Below, in pieces: positions 53,545 through 62,641 of a stretch of 64,000 nt of DNA. Each line of letters starts with the position of its first letter. The first letter of the stretch is position 1. Source of the stretch: Marinobacter piscis (GTDB lineage Bacteria > Pseudomonadota > Gammaproteobacteria > Pseudomonadales > Oleiphilaceae); assembly GCF_007671655.1 (NCBI RefSeq), contig NZ_VCGX01000001.1, positions 963,917 through 1,027,916 on the forward strand, written 5' to 3'. Below the pieces are notes generated by a model, which saw only the letters and a list, made by a program, of their open reading frames with translations, was not told where the DNA came from and made no database searches. Both the position numbers and the translations under genes were made by a program.

Positions 53545-53559
53545 TTTCGTTTGGCGAAA
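53545..53559. promoter_or_regulatory. Small palindrome in the thiolase / membrane-protein divergent promoter
   Basis: TTTCG (53545-53549) and CGAAA (53555-53559) form an inverted pair in the 209-base gap between the thiolase start (53451) and the divergent gene at 53661. Candidate site for the IclR regulator at 55269 (inference). Confidence 0.35.
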
Positions 53560-53660
53560 TTATGTTTTGTATTTAACTGATAAAAGACTAATCTGGGTTT
53601 GCGTGAAATGCAAGCAGATCTGAGCGCTGTTATCGGGTCTCGGGATAGGGTAGGGCAGGC

Positions 53661-55022
53661 ATGGAAACGGCAGGCAGCAGGCTGTTAACTCTGGCGGTTT
53701 TGATGGAGCTGATTGCAATATGTCTTTCCAGTACCGGGTTGGGTGCGGTCGCGGGTGGTCTGTTTATTTTATGTTTTCTGGGAGCAGGTAAGCGCCTGCA
53801 CACCTATGCCCGCCTGCTTTTGCTTGTTTCCCTGGTGGTTACAGCAGGGTTTTTTGTACGTGGCCTGCTGGGTGTGGACAGGCTGATCAAGGCGTCAGCA
53901 GATGCTGCATTTTATGCTGCATTCCTTGGTAGCCTGGGCATGATGCAATGCCTGGTTCGACGCTTTGAAGTGTTGCACCGGATTCACGATGTCTTGTTGG
54001 GGGGGCGTGTGACCTGGCTTTACCCGAAGTACGCAGTGGTCAGTTGTGGGATTGCCTCTGTGCTGAGCTTTGGCATGATGAATCTACTGTGTGGCAGCCT
54101 CTCAGGTACCCTCGAGGCCCGTGGTGTCGCTGGTGAGTCGCGCCAGCAATGGCTGCGAAGTGTTCTTACCAGTGCTTTGCGTGGGTTTGCGCTTGTTCCT
54201 TTGGTTGCTCCGACAAGTGTTGCGGTGGCGATACTTACCCGCGAGTTGCCACAGTTAAGCTGGTTTATGCTTTTGCCCTACGGCCTTGCCGCAGCGGTCA
54301 TTCTGATTGTGGTTGGCTGGCTGCTCGAGCAGCAGCGGTTTCGCCGGGTCAGCAGTGAGCGCGTCGTTCTGGATCAATGGCCGTCGGGTACATTACGGCT
54401 GCTGAGCCTGGTGTTAACCGTATTTAGTTTGATGGCCGTTATCGTCAGCGTGACTGACTTCAAGATATCGGTTGCAGCCATGCTGGCTGTGCCATCCATT
54501 ACGCTTCTGTATATGTTGTGGGAAGAAAGGTCGGTGGCTGTGGTGCTTGAGGAAGGGGTAGCTCAGGTATCAGCAATGCATAATGAAATGGCCATTTTTT
54601 CGGCCTCCGCAATACTGGGGGTATCGGTTTCCAGCCTGATTCCAAAGGATGCTTTGAGCGGGCTGGTTACCACCCCGGGTGGCATGTGGGTGTTTGCAGT
54701 TGTGGGAATGCTGAGTCTGCCACTGCTGTCGGTTATCGGGATCATTCCGATAACCGTGCTCAGCGTTCAGGCCGGGTTGCTCCCTCAGCTTGTTGCAGAG
54801 GGTCTGGATCCGGTTCTGATATCTGCAGCCCTGGTCATCGGCTTTTCCCTGGCCATGATGCTGTCCCCGTTCGGACCATCGGTCATGCTGCTTTCCCGTT
54901 TTGGCCGGGTGCCTCGCTGGGTGGTGGCCTTTCGCTGGAACAGTGCTTTTATATTAATAGCAGTGCCTTTGCTGCTGTTGTTGCTGGCATTAGAAATCGT
55001 TTTCTTGCCAACCATGCTTTAA
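53661..55022 (+). CDS. Uncharacterised polytopic membrane protein
   Basis: 453 residues, ten or more hydrophobic helices, no signal peptide. Not recognised. The arrangement of long helices with repeated GGxxx and a mid-protein loop (about 235-255) is reminiscent of the ion-transporter/ArsB-NhaD-type permeases, but no family motif is certain. A conserved-looking LSPFGPSVMLLSRFG segment (about 400-414) might be a re-entrant loop. Divergent from the thiolase-gcdH operon and 246 bases before the IclR gene. An acid-uptake or efflux role is possible (inference). Confidence 0.75.
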   Translation: METAGSRLLTLAVLMELIAICLSSTGLGAVAGGLFILCFLGAGKRLHTYARLLLLVSLVVTAGFFVRGLLGVDRLIKASADAAFYAAFLGSLGMMQCLVRRFEVLHRIHDVLLGGRVTWLYPKYAVVSCGIASVLSFGMMNLLCGSLSGTLEARGVAGESRQQWLRSVLTSALRGFALVPLVAPTSVAVAILTRELPQLSWFMLLPYGLAAAVILIVVGWLLEQQRFRRVSSERVVLDQWPSGTLRLLSLVLTVFSLMAVIVSVTDFKISVAAMLAVPSITLLYMLWEERSVAVVLEEGVAQVSAMHNEMAIFSASAILGVSVSSLIPKDALSGLVTTPGGMWVFAVVGMLSLPLLSVIGIIPITVLSVQAGLLPQLVAEGLDPVLISAALVIGFSLAMMLSPFGPSVMLLSRFGRVPRWVVAFRWNSAFILIAVPLLLLLLALEIVFLPTML

Positions 55023-55268
55023 TAAGAGATGTGGGCGGATGTTTTGGCATGCAGAAATACGTACCAGGTTTTATTGAAAGGGCAATATTTCGTTTAATAA
55101 TCAGGCGAAAATTGAGGCACAGTGCCCACGTGTTTCATTGCTGAGGCTCGTTTTTACTGAGTTTGTGGTACTTGGGGGCTGTAGGCATTAAAATACCGCA
55201 TCTCATATATGCATACGATTTATGACCCTGGGCACAGGACTGGGTGACGTTTTTGGAGGGCGCCACAT

Positions 55269-56096
55269 ATGTTAGAGGAAAAAGAGACGTCAGCGGAGCT
55301 TCTGGCAGCTTCAGCGGACGATGAACCGGTTAAGCCGGAGAAGGATCGGAAGTTCGTAGAGGCGCTGTCCCGTGGCCTGGATGTTTTGCGTGCTTTTGGG
55401 CAGGAGTCAGCAATTCTGGGGAACCAGGATATTTCCAAGCTTACCGGCTTGCCTAAGCCCACCGTGTCCCGTATGACCTATACGTTGACCAAGCTCGGAT
55501 ATCTTAGCTACAACACTCAGCTGGAAAAATACCAATTGAGTTCGGGCGTCCTGGCGCTGGGTTATGCTTACGTTTCCAACCTCAGGGTGCGTCAGCTGGC
55601 GCGGCCTTACATGGATGAGTTCGCCCGCCAGACCAATATGTCTGTAGGGCTTACCTGTGCAGATCGCCTGCATATGATTTATGTGGAAAACCGTCTGCCT
55701 CCGGAAGCCTCTCTGCTTCGCATGGACATTGGTCTTAAGTTGCCCATGGCAACCACATCGGCAGGTCGCGCCTATTATTGCGCGGTTTCAGATAAAAGGC
55801 GCAAGGTTCTCGATGATGCTCTGGAGGTCAAGTATGGCCCCGAATCCTGGCCCGAGAAAAAAGAAGGGCTGAACCGGGCGATGGAGGATTACAGCAAATA
55901 CGGTTTTTGTCTATCCTTGGGTGAGTGGGATCGCAATATAAACTCTGCGGGTGTGCCCGTTCATTTGCAGGACGGTACGACGATGACCCTGACCTGCGCA
56001 GCGCCTTCCTATCTGGTGTCGGCCGAAAAGCTTCGGGAGTCCACGGCGCATCAGCTGTCGATGCTGGCAGGAGATATTGAGTCGTTAGGGGTTTAG
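55269..56096 (+). CDS. IclR-family transcriptional regulator
   Basis: 275 residues. Winged HTH: FVEALSRGLDVLRAFGQ, ISKLTGLPKPTVSRMTYTLTKLGYL (split, about 28-80), then the GAF-like effector domain (about 95-265) with MSVGLTCADRLHMIYVE. IclR proteins of this type (PcaR, PobR, DcaR-like) control aromatic or dicarboxylate genes. The N-terminal 25 residues are acidic and unusual in length. GGAGGGC ribosome site. It ends in a strong terminator. Likely regulator of the flanking fadB-like and thiolase-gcdH operons. Confidence 0.9.
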   Translation: MLEEKETSAELLAASADDEPVKPEKDRKFVEALSRGLDVLRAFGQESAILGNQDISKLTGLPKPTVSRMTYTLTKLGYLSYNTQLEKYQLSSGVLALGYAYVSNLRVRQLARPYMDEFARQTNMSVGLTCADRLHMIYVENRLPPEASLLRMDIGLKLPMATTSAGRAYYCAVSDKRRKVLDDALEVKYGPESWPEKKEGLNRAMEDYSKYGFCLSLGEWDRNINSAGVPVHLQDGTTMTLTCAAPSYLVSAEKLRESTAHQLSMLAGDIESLGV

Positions 56097-56140
56097 CGCT
56101 GCTTTGAAATGAACCTGTTCCCCCGACGGGGCCAGGCCGG

Positions 56141-56180
56141 CACAAAAAAACCGCAGGATGCGTCCTGCGGTTTTTTTGTG
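56141..56180 (+). terminator. Rho-independent terminator of the IclR gene
   Basis: Perfect ten-plus-bp stem with CCGCAGGA/TCCTGCGG core (loop TGCG), A-run before and TTTTTTT after; symmetrical, so it could act on either strand. Confidence 0.92.
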
Positions 56181-56200
56181 CCCGGTTATAAATGATGGTT

Positions 56201-56241
56201 GAAACCTTGAGAGAACTTCTGTTAAATCGTTCAAAGGTTTC
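56201..56241. promoter_or_regulatory. Interrupted inverted repeat before the fadB-like operon
   Basis: GAAACCTTGA (56201-56210) and TCAAAGGTTTC (56231-56241) pair except for one extra A, 20 bases apart, 40 bases before the ATG at 56283. Candidate operator or leader structure. Its right arm reads GTTTCG with the next base, as does the thiolase palindrome at 53545. Confidence 0.4.
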
Positions 56242-56282
56242 GCTTAATAAAACTAAATTCCATATAAGGCGAGGATAAAATT

Positions 56283-58376
56283 ATGTCTGATGTCGTAACT
56301 TACAGTCGCGAAGGCAATGTTGGCCTGATTACCGTGAACTACCCGCCGGTTAACGCCCTCAGTCATGCAGTACGTTCCGGGCTTGTCGCTGCTCTGGAAC
56401 AGGGGCAAAAAGACTCGGAAGCAAAGGTGCTCCTGCTACTGTGTGAAGGCCGTACGTTTATTGCGGGTGCTGATATCCGTGAATTTGGCAAGCCCATGCA
56501 GGAGCCTGGCCTGCCCGACGTCGTTGAGCAATTCGAGAACAGTGATAAACCTCTTGTTGCCGCCATCCACGGTACTGCCCTGGGCGGAGGTCTGGAAGTG
56601 GCGCTGGGCTGCGATTACCGGGTTGCGCTCAGCAGTGCCAGAGTTGGCCTTCCGGAAGTAAAGCTTGGCCTGCTGCCGGGTGCCGGTGGTACTCAGCGGC
56701 TGCCCCGCCTGACGGGTGCGCAAAAAGCGCTGGAAATGATTACCACGGGTAATTTTGTATCGGCGAAAGACGCCCTGGCAGCCGGCATTGTCGACAGTGT
56801 TGAGGATGGCAGTGATGTGAAAGCTGCAGGATTGGCCTACGCCCAGAAAGTTGCGGATGAAGACAAGCCGGTACGTCGGGTTCGTGACCTGACAGACAAA
56901 GTTGATGCCGACAAGGGCAGTGACGTATTCGAACAGTTCCGCACGGCATTGCAGAAGAAGGCCCGCGGTCAGTTTGCTCCGTTCAAATGCGTGGATGCTG
57001 TGGAAGCAGCGTTTACGCTTCCGTTTGCCGACGGCATGAAGCGTGAGCGTGAGCTGTTTATGGAGTGCATGGACTCCCCCCAGCGTGCCGGGCTGATCCA
57101 CTCCTTCTTCGCAGAGCGCGAGGTTTCCAAAGTGAAGGGACTGCCAAAAGATACGCCGGTCCGCGATGTAAACAGCGTAGGCATCATTGGTGCCGGGACC
57201 ATGGGCGGTGGCATTGCCATGAATTTCGCCAACGTAGGTATTCCCGTCACCATCGTAGAGATGAAGCAGGAAGCCCTGGATAAAGGCCTGGGTATTATCC
57301 GTAAGAACTACGAGAACTCTGCTAAAAAAGGACGTATTACCCAGCAGCAGGTAGAAGACCGGATGGCACTGATCACCGGTAGCCTGGACTACGATGATTT
57401 CAAGAATACGGATCTGATAATTGAGGCCGTGTTTGAAAACATGGCGGTCAAGAAGGAAATCTTCACCAGGCTGGACAGCGTGTGTAAGCCCGGTGCAATT
57501 CTCGCATCGAACACGTCTACATTGGACATTGATGAAATTGCGTCTGCCACCAAACGCCCTGAAGACGTTGTGGGCATGCACTTCTTCAGCCCTGCTAACG
57601 TCATGAAATTGCTGGAGAACGTTCGCGGCAGCAAGACGTCTGACGAGGTGAAAGCCACAGTCATGGCGGTGGCCAAGAAAATCAAGAAAGTCGGTGTGAT
57701 GGTGGGTAACTGCCACGGTTTTGTGGGCAACCGGATGCTGCACAAACGTGGTGCTGAAGCCATGGCTCTGGTTAACGAAGGTGCTACACCTCAACAGGTC
57801 GATAAGGTACTGACAGACCTGGGTTATCCCATGGGACAGTTTGCCATGTCGGACCTGGCCGGTATCGATGTGGGCTACCGCATCCGCGAAGAGCTGCGAA
57901 ATGCGGGTGAAAATGTGGCGCCCAGCTGGATGGACAAGCTCGCAGAGCAGAACCGCCTGGGGCAGAAGACCATGGCGGGGGTGTATAAATATGAAGAGGG
58001 CAGCCGCAAACCGATTCCCGACCCTGAAGTAGAGAAAATTATCGGGGAATTCCGGAAGGAGCAGGGCATTACCCCCCGCGATATCACCGACCAGGAAATC
58101 CTTGAGCGCTGCATGTATGTCATGGTGAACGAAGCCGCAAAAATCCTGGAAGAAGGTATTGCGGACCGTGCCCTGGATATTGATGTGGTCTGGATTTATG
58201 GCTATGGCTTCCCGGCTTATCGTGGCGGACCCATGTTCTGGGCCGACCAGATCGGGCTGGATGTGATTCTGGCAGCGGTGGAGAAGTATCACCGTGAAGT
58301 GGGTGCAGATCACTGGGAGCCCGCAGCACTTCTCAAACAGCTGGTTGCTGATGGCAAGAAGTTTGGCGACCTGTAA
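56283..58376 (+). CDS. Bifunctional enoyl-CoA hydratase / 3-hydroxyacyl-CoA dehydrogenase (FadB/PimF-like)
   Basis: 697 residues. N-terminal crotonase domain with both hydratase glutamates in GGGLEVALGCD (about 104) and GLPEVKLGLLPGAGGTQR (about 125). Rossmann dehydrogenase domain GIIGAGTMGGGIAMNFA (about 299-315), MHFFSPANVMKLLENV (about 430-446), and HCDH domains to the end. Hydrates and oxidises enoyl-CoA to 3-oxoacyl-CoA. 30 bases before the thiolase. The length and single-chain form fit PimF or the non-E. coli FadB branch; first gene of a four-gene operon. Confidence 0.92.
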   Translation: MSDVVTYSREGNVGLITVNYPPVNALSHAVRSGLVAALEQGQKDSEAKVLLLLCEGRTFIAGADIREFGKPMQEPGLPDVVEQFENSDKPLVAAIHGTALGGGLEVALGCDYRVALSSARVGLPEVKLGLLPGAGGTQRLPRLTGAQKALEMITTGNFVSAKDALAAGIVDSVEDGSDVKAAGLAYAQKVADEDKPVRRVRDLTDKVDADKGSDVFEQFRTALQKKARGQFAPFKCVDAVEAAFTLPFADGMKRERELFMECMDSPQRAGLIHSFFAEREVSKVKGLPKDTPVRDVNSVGIIGAGTMGGGIAMNFANVGIPVTIVEMKQEALDKGLGIIRKNYENSAKKGRITQQQVEDRMALITGSLDYDDFKNTDLIIEAVFENMAVKKEIFTRLDSVCKPGAILASNTSTLDIDEIASATKRPEDVVGMHFFSPANVMKLLENVRGSKTSDEVKATVMAVAKKIKKVGVMVGNCHGFVGNRMLHKRGAEAMALVNEGATPQQVDKVLTDLGYPMGQFAMSDLAGIDVGYRIREELRNAGENVAPSWMDKLAEQNRLGQKTMAGVYKYEEGSRKPIPDPEVEKIIGEFRKEQGITPRDITDQEILERCMYVMVNEAAKILEEGIADRALDIDVVWIYGYGFPAYRGGPMFWADQIGLDVILAAVEKYHREVGADHWEPAALLKQLVADGKKFGDL

Positions 58377-58406
58377 GCGATACACTTTTATTTCGAGGTA
58401 AGTGCT

Positions 58407-59591
58407 ATGTCAGATGCAGTTATTGTTTCAACCGCGCGCACCGGGCTTGGTAAGTCCTACCGGGGCGCTTTGAACAACACTCACAGTGTCGACCTTGCCG
58501 GGCATGTGATTGAACACGCAGTTGCCCGTGCGGGGATTGATCCGGCCATTGTTGAGGATGTGATTCTCGGGGCGACCTTCCATGAAGGCGCCCAGGGCAA
58601 GAATATGGCTCGCCTGGCCGCGATTCGTGCCGGTCTGCCGGTAACCACGGCTGGGTTATCAATCAACCGCTTCTGCAGCTCCGGGCTGCAGTCTATTGCC
58701 ATTGCCGCCCAGCGCGTAGTGTCTGAGAAGGTGCCGGCAATGGTTGCTGGCGGTGTGGAGTCTATCTCGCTGGTTCAGAACGATAAGCTCAACAGTTTTC
58801 ATGCAACCAACGAATGGCTGATGAAAAACAAGCCCGAGTTGTATCTGTCGATGATTGAAACCGCAGATATCGTTGCCCAGCGCTATAACGTCAGCCGTGA
58901 GGCTCAGGACGAGTATGCACTTGTGTCCCAGCAGCGGACGGCGGCTGCCCAGGAGGCGGGCAAGTTTGACGACGAGATTGTGCCTTTCGACGCCACAATG
59001 CTGGTAAAAGATAAAGAAACGGAAGAAATCAGCAAAAAAGACGTCACCCTGACCAGGGATGAGTGTAACCGTCCGAATACAACGCTTGAGGGACTGCAAG
59101 GGCTGAACCCTGTGCGGGGCGAGGGCAACTTTGTTACCGCAGGGAACGCCAGCCAGCTATCGGATGGCGCCTCTGTGTGCACGGTAATGAACAGCACATT
59201 TGCAGAGAAGAATAACATTGAGCCTATGGGCATTTTCCGTGGGTTTGCAGTTGCAGGCTGCGAACCGGATGAAATGGGTATCGGCCCGGTATTTGCCATC
59301 CCGCGTCTGTTGGAGCGTAATGGCCTGACCATGGACGATATTGACCTTTGGGAGCTTAACGAAGCTTTTGCGTCTCAGGTGGTTTACTGCCGTGACCGTC
59401 TCGGAATTCCCATGGAAAAGCTTAACGTCAACGGCGGCTCCATCTCCATTGGCCACCCTTACGGTGTAACCGGGTCCCGGCTTGCGGGTCACGCATTGAT
59501 CGAAGGTAAGCGTCGTGGTGCCAAGTATGTTGTTGTCACCATGTGCATTGGCGGGGGACAGGGCGCTGCGGGTCTGTTTGAGGTCGTCTGA
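58407..59591 (+). CDS. Acetyl-CoA C-acyltransferase (FadA/PimB-like thiolase)
   Basis: 394 residues. Catalytic Cys in [14 protein letters not shown] (about 88), His in [18 protein letters not shown] (about 350), Cys in [13 protein letters not shown] (about 382). Works with the FadB-like protein upstream. Third thiolase of the window and the most FadA-like one. Start ATG 58407 after GAGGTAAG. Confidence 0.92.
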   Translation: MSDAVIVSTARTGLGKSYRGALNNTHSVDLAGHVIEHAVARAGIDPAIVEDVILGATFHEGAQGKNMARLAAIRAGLPVTTAGLSINRFCSSGLQSIAIAAQRVVSEKVPAMVAGGVESISLVQNDKLNSFHATNEWLMKNKPELYLSMIETADIVAQRYNVSREAQDEYALVSQQRTAAAQEAGKFDDEIVPFDATMLVKDKETEEISKKDVTLTRDECNRPNTTLEGLQGLNPVRGEGNFVTAGNASQLSDGASVCTVMNSTFAEKNNIEPMGIFRGFAVAGCEPDEMGIGPVFAIPRLLERNGLTMDDIDLWELNEAFASQVVYCRDRLGIPMEKLNVNGGSISIGHPYGVTGSRLAGHALIEGKRRGAKYVVVTMCIGGGQGAAGLFEVV

Positions 59592-59653
59592 TTGTAAGCG
59601 ACCTTTAATAACCCGCAGTAAAAAACAATAAACCAGTGTGAGGGTAATAACGC

Positions 59654-61456
59654 GTGCAGCAAAAGATCATCAATCCGCAGGATCTGGCATTTCAGCTTTA
59701 CGAGTTACACGACGTAGAACGATTGCTCAGTTTTGAGCGCTATTCTGAGCACAGCCGGGAAACATTCCAGGCGGCTCTTGATCTTGCGCTGAACGTGGCT
59801 GCGGAGGAGTTCGCCCCTCACGCTCGCCTGGTGGATGAAGAAGAGCCCCGTTTTGAAAACGGCCGTGTGGAAATGCGTCCGGAAGTAAAGCAGGCATTGG
59901 GTGTGCTCAGAGAAACCGGGCTGATGGCGGCCGGTCAGGATTACGAGCGCGGTGGCATGCAGTTGCCGGCAGCGGTCGCGCAGTTGTGTGTCGGTATGCT
60001 CAAGGGTGCCAATGTGGGTACCCAGGCTTATGCCGGCCTGACCATTGCCGCGGCCAACCTGATTATGGTTCAGGGTTCAGAGGAACAGCAGACACGCTTT
60101 GCTGAGCCGATGATGGCGGGGCGGTTCTTTGGCACTATGTGCCTGACAGAACCCCATGCGGGCTCGTCTCTGGGTGATTTGCGTACCCGCGCTGAACCAC
60201 AGCCGGACGGCACTTATCGATTGTCTGGCAATAAGATTTTCATTTCCGCAGGTGATCACGAACTGAGCGAAAACATCATTCATATGGTGCTCGCTCGTTT
60301 ACCGGACGCGCCCCCGGGCGTTCGGGGTATTTCCCTGTTTCTGGTGCCGAAAATTCTCGTTAATGATGATGGTAGCCTGGGTGAGAGAAATGATGTCTCG
60401 CTGGCAGGCCTGATTCACAAAATGGGGTACCGCGGTACGACTTCCACCATGCTCAACTTCGGTGAAAACGGTGGTGCGGTCGGTTATCTGGTAGGCGAGG
60501 CCAATAACGGTCTGGCCGCTATGTTTCATATGATGAATGAAGCCCGTATTGGTGTGGGACTGGGTTCGGTCATGCTTGGCTATACGGGGTATCTGCACGC
60601 TCTGGATTACGCGCGCGAGCGTCGGCAGGGGCGGGCTGTCGGGGAAAAAGATCCGGTTGCGCCGCAAGTGCCATTGATCCGGCACGGGGATGTGCGCCGC
60701 ATGCTGCTGGCTCAGAAGGCCTATGTAGAAGGGGGGCTGGCTTTGTGTCTGCAGGGCGCAATGCTGGTGGACGAGAAAAAGTTTGCGGATACCGAGGCGC
60801 AGCGCAGCCTGGCGGCAGGGCTGCTGGATCTGCTCACACCGGTCATTAAATCCTGGCCTTCACGTTACTGTCTTGAAGCAAACAGCCTGTCGATCCAGGT
60901 GCATGGAGGTTATGGCTATACCCGGGAGTACCCCGTAGAACAGTTCTATCGTGATAATCGCCTTAATCCGATCCATGAAGGCACAGATGGGATTCAGGGT
61001 GTTGATTTGCTGGGCAGGAAAGTCTCCACCGCCGGTGGCCGGTTCTATAAGGCGCTGATGGAGCGTATTGAGATAACCATCAACGAGGGCAGACAGGACC
61101 CACGGCTTACCGAATCTGCAGACCGTCTTGAGCAGGCGGTGACTGCTATCATGAGTGCCACAGATGTAATCAATGCTGAGAAAAGTAAAGGTAACAAAGA
61201 AAAAGCTTTGGCAAATGCCACCCTTTACCTGAATGCCTTTGGTCACGTTGTGGTTGGCTGGCTCTGGCTTCGCCAGGGCTTGAAGGCCATAGCTGGTCTG
61301 GGTGGAAAGGGTGAGCAGAGTCCGGCATTTTACGAAGGTAAGATTAAGGCCTGTGACTATTTCGCCCGGTATGAGTTGCCTGGAGTTATAACAACGGCCG
61401 AGCTGCTGAAAACAATTGATACAACAACGCTCGATATTCTTGAAGAGCAATTCTAG
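59654..61456 (+). CDS. Large acyl-CoA dehydrogenase with extra C-terminal domain
   Basis: 600 residues, the long acyl-CoA dehydrogenase type (AidB/DmdC/PA-type, against about 380 for the short ones). CLTEPHAGSSLGDLRTRA (about 158-175), SGNKIFISAGDHE (about 195-207), catalytic Glu in NPIHEGTDGIQGVDLLGRK (about 437-455), then a helical C-terminal domain to residue 600. Start is GTG 59654 with GAGGG about ten bases upstream. It follows the thiolase by 62 bases. Desaturates the acyl-CoA entering the cycle; 3-methylmercaptopropionyl-CoA-type substrates are known for relatives. Confidence 0.9.
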   Translation: MQQKIINPQDLAFQLYELHDVERLLSFERYSEHSRETFQAALDLALNVAAEEFAPHARLVDEEEPRFENGRVEMRPEVKQALGVLRETGLMAAGQDYERGGMQLPAAVAQLCVGMLKGANVGTQAYAGLTIAAANLIMVQGSEEQQTRFAEPMMAGRFFGTMCLTEPHAGSSLGDLRTRAEPQPDGTYRLSGNKIFISAGDHELSENIIHMVLARLPDAPPGVRGISLFLVPKILVNDDGSLGERNDVSLAGLIHKMGYRGTTSTMLNFGENGGAVGYLVGEANNGLAAMFHMMNEARIGVGLGSVMLGYTGYLHALDYARERRQGRAVGEKDPVAPQVPLIRHGDVRRMLLAQKAYVEGGLALCLQGAMLVDEKKFADTEAQRSLAAGLLDLLTPVIKSWPSRYCLEANSLSIQVHGGYGYTREYPVEQFYRDNRLNPIHEGTDGIQGVDLLGRKVSTAGGRFYKALMERIEITINEGRQDPRLTESADRLEQAVTAIMSATDVINAEKSKGNKEKALANATLYLNAFGHVVVGWLWLRQGLKAIAGLGGKGEQSPAFYEGKIKACDYFARYELPGVITTAELLKTIDTTTLDILEEQF

Positions 61457-61479
61457 TAGCCAGAACGGGAGCATCTGAA

Positions 61480-62583
61480 ATGGACAGAAAAGCCAAAGCC
61501 GTGGTTTGCCGTGAATGGGGTCAGCCTGTTCAGGTGGAAACCATCACCGTTGAAGGCCCCAGGCGCGGTGAAATTACCCTCAAAATTGCCGCCTGTGGTG
61601 TATGTCACAGCGATCTCTCTGCCACTACCGGCAAAATACCCTATCCACCGCCCCTTGTACTTGGCCATGAAGCCGCTGGCGTGGTTGTGGAAGTCGGTGA
61701 GGGCGTTACTGAGTTCCAGGAAGGGGATCACGTTGTCAGCTCCTTTATTTCCATGTGCGGCAAGTGCAGGCAGTGTGTGCGTGGCCGCCCGGTACTGTGT
61801 GAGAATGCTCGAAAGGCAATGTACACCCTGCCCGATGGCAGCGTAAGAACCAAAGACGCCAATGGCGAGAGCCTTAACGTTTTCGGAGCCTGTGGCGTGA
61901 TGGCAGAATACGCGACCATGCATGTGGATAACTGCATACAAATCGACAAGGCAGTACCCATGCAGAATGCCGCACTTGTCGGCTGTGCCGTGATGACCGG
62001 AGTCGGTGCCGTATTCAATACGGCACAGCTGGAACCGGGTTCCCGTGCGGCGGTTTTTGGTATTGGTGGTGTAGGCCTTAATGCGATCCAGGGATGCGTT
62101 ACCTCGGGTGCCGAGATGGTGATTGCCGTCGATAGCAATCCCGCCAAGCTGGAGATGGCAAAACAGTTTGGTGCAACGCACACAGTTAATATCAACGACG
62201 TGGAAGATGCGGCCAAAGCGGTCAAGAAAATGACCGGCGGTGTGGACTACGCATTTGAGTGTGTCGGCGCGGGCGCAGTAGTAGAGCAGGCTTACAAATG
62301 CCTTGGCCGGGGCGGCACCGCCGTCGTGGTCGGTGTGTCCGACCCAAAAGATAAGACCTCATTAACAACGCTGACACTACCGGCGGATGAGCGCACCCTG
62401 AAAGGCAGTTGGCTGGGGTCTGCCCGCCCACAATATGACTTTCCGCGTATTATCAAGCTGTACCAGGCCGGTAAGCTGAAACTGGACGAGCTTGTTACGA
62501 GCACCTACGCCATTGAGGAGGCCGCTCAGGCTTTTGATGACATGGTTGCAGGGAAGAATGCCCGTGGCGTGATTATCATGTAA
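61480..62583 (+). CDS. Zinc-dependent alcohol dehydrogenase (MDR family)
   Basis: 367 residues. Catalytic zinc ligands in CGVCHSD and LGHEAAGVVVE (about 38-68), structural-zinc cysteines in CGKCRQCVRGRPVLC (about 90-104), NAD-binding VFGIGGVGLNAIQG (about 190-203) and DSNPAKLEMAKQFGA. Class III-like. Oxidises an alcohol, perhaps the entry step or a hydroxymethyl group in the pathway. Fourth gene of the operon (23 bases after the dehydrogenase), ending at the hairpin at 62597. Confidence 0.92.
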   Translation: MDRKAKAVVCREWGQPVQVETITVEGPRRGEITLKIAACGVCHSDLSATTGKIPYPPPLVLGHEAAGVVVEVGEGVTEFQEGDHVVSSFISMCGKCRQCVRGRPVLCENARKAMYTLPDGSVRTKDANGESLNVFGACGVMAEYATMHVDNCIQIDKAVPMQNAALVGCAVMTGVGAVFNTAQLEPGSRAAVFGIGGVGLNAIQGCVTSGAEMVIAVDSNPAKLEMAKQFGATHTVNINDVEDAAKAVKKMTGGVDYAFECVGAGAVVEQAYKCLGRGGTAVVVGVSDPKDKTSLTTLTLPADERTLKGSWLGSARPQYDFPRIIKLYQAGKLKLDELVTSTYAIEEAAQAFDDMVAGKNARGVIIM

Positions 62584-62596
62584 TTCTGCAAGGTTA

Positions 62597-62634
62597 TGCC
62601 TGTACCGCCCGACAACAGTCGTGCGGTACAGGCA
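62597..62634. terminator. Long stem-loop between convergent genes
   Basis: Perfect 12-bp stem (62597-62608 and 62623-62634) with an inner four-bp CGAC/GTCG stem in the loop. It lies between the alcohol dehydrogenase and the thioesterase stops. No long T-run on either strand. Confidence 0.7.
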
Positions 62635-62641
62635 TTAACAC

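Noticed and set aside
55048..55143. Small frame of about 31 codons starting MQKYVPGF
   Set aside because: No good ribosome site, no homology recognised, sits in the gap before the IclR gene.
56436..58385. A 649-codon open frame on the minus strand
   Set aside because: It lies fully antisense to the FadB-like gene, has no recognisable domain, and follows from codon bias of the real gene.
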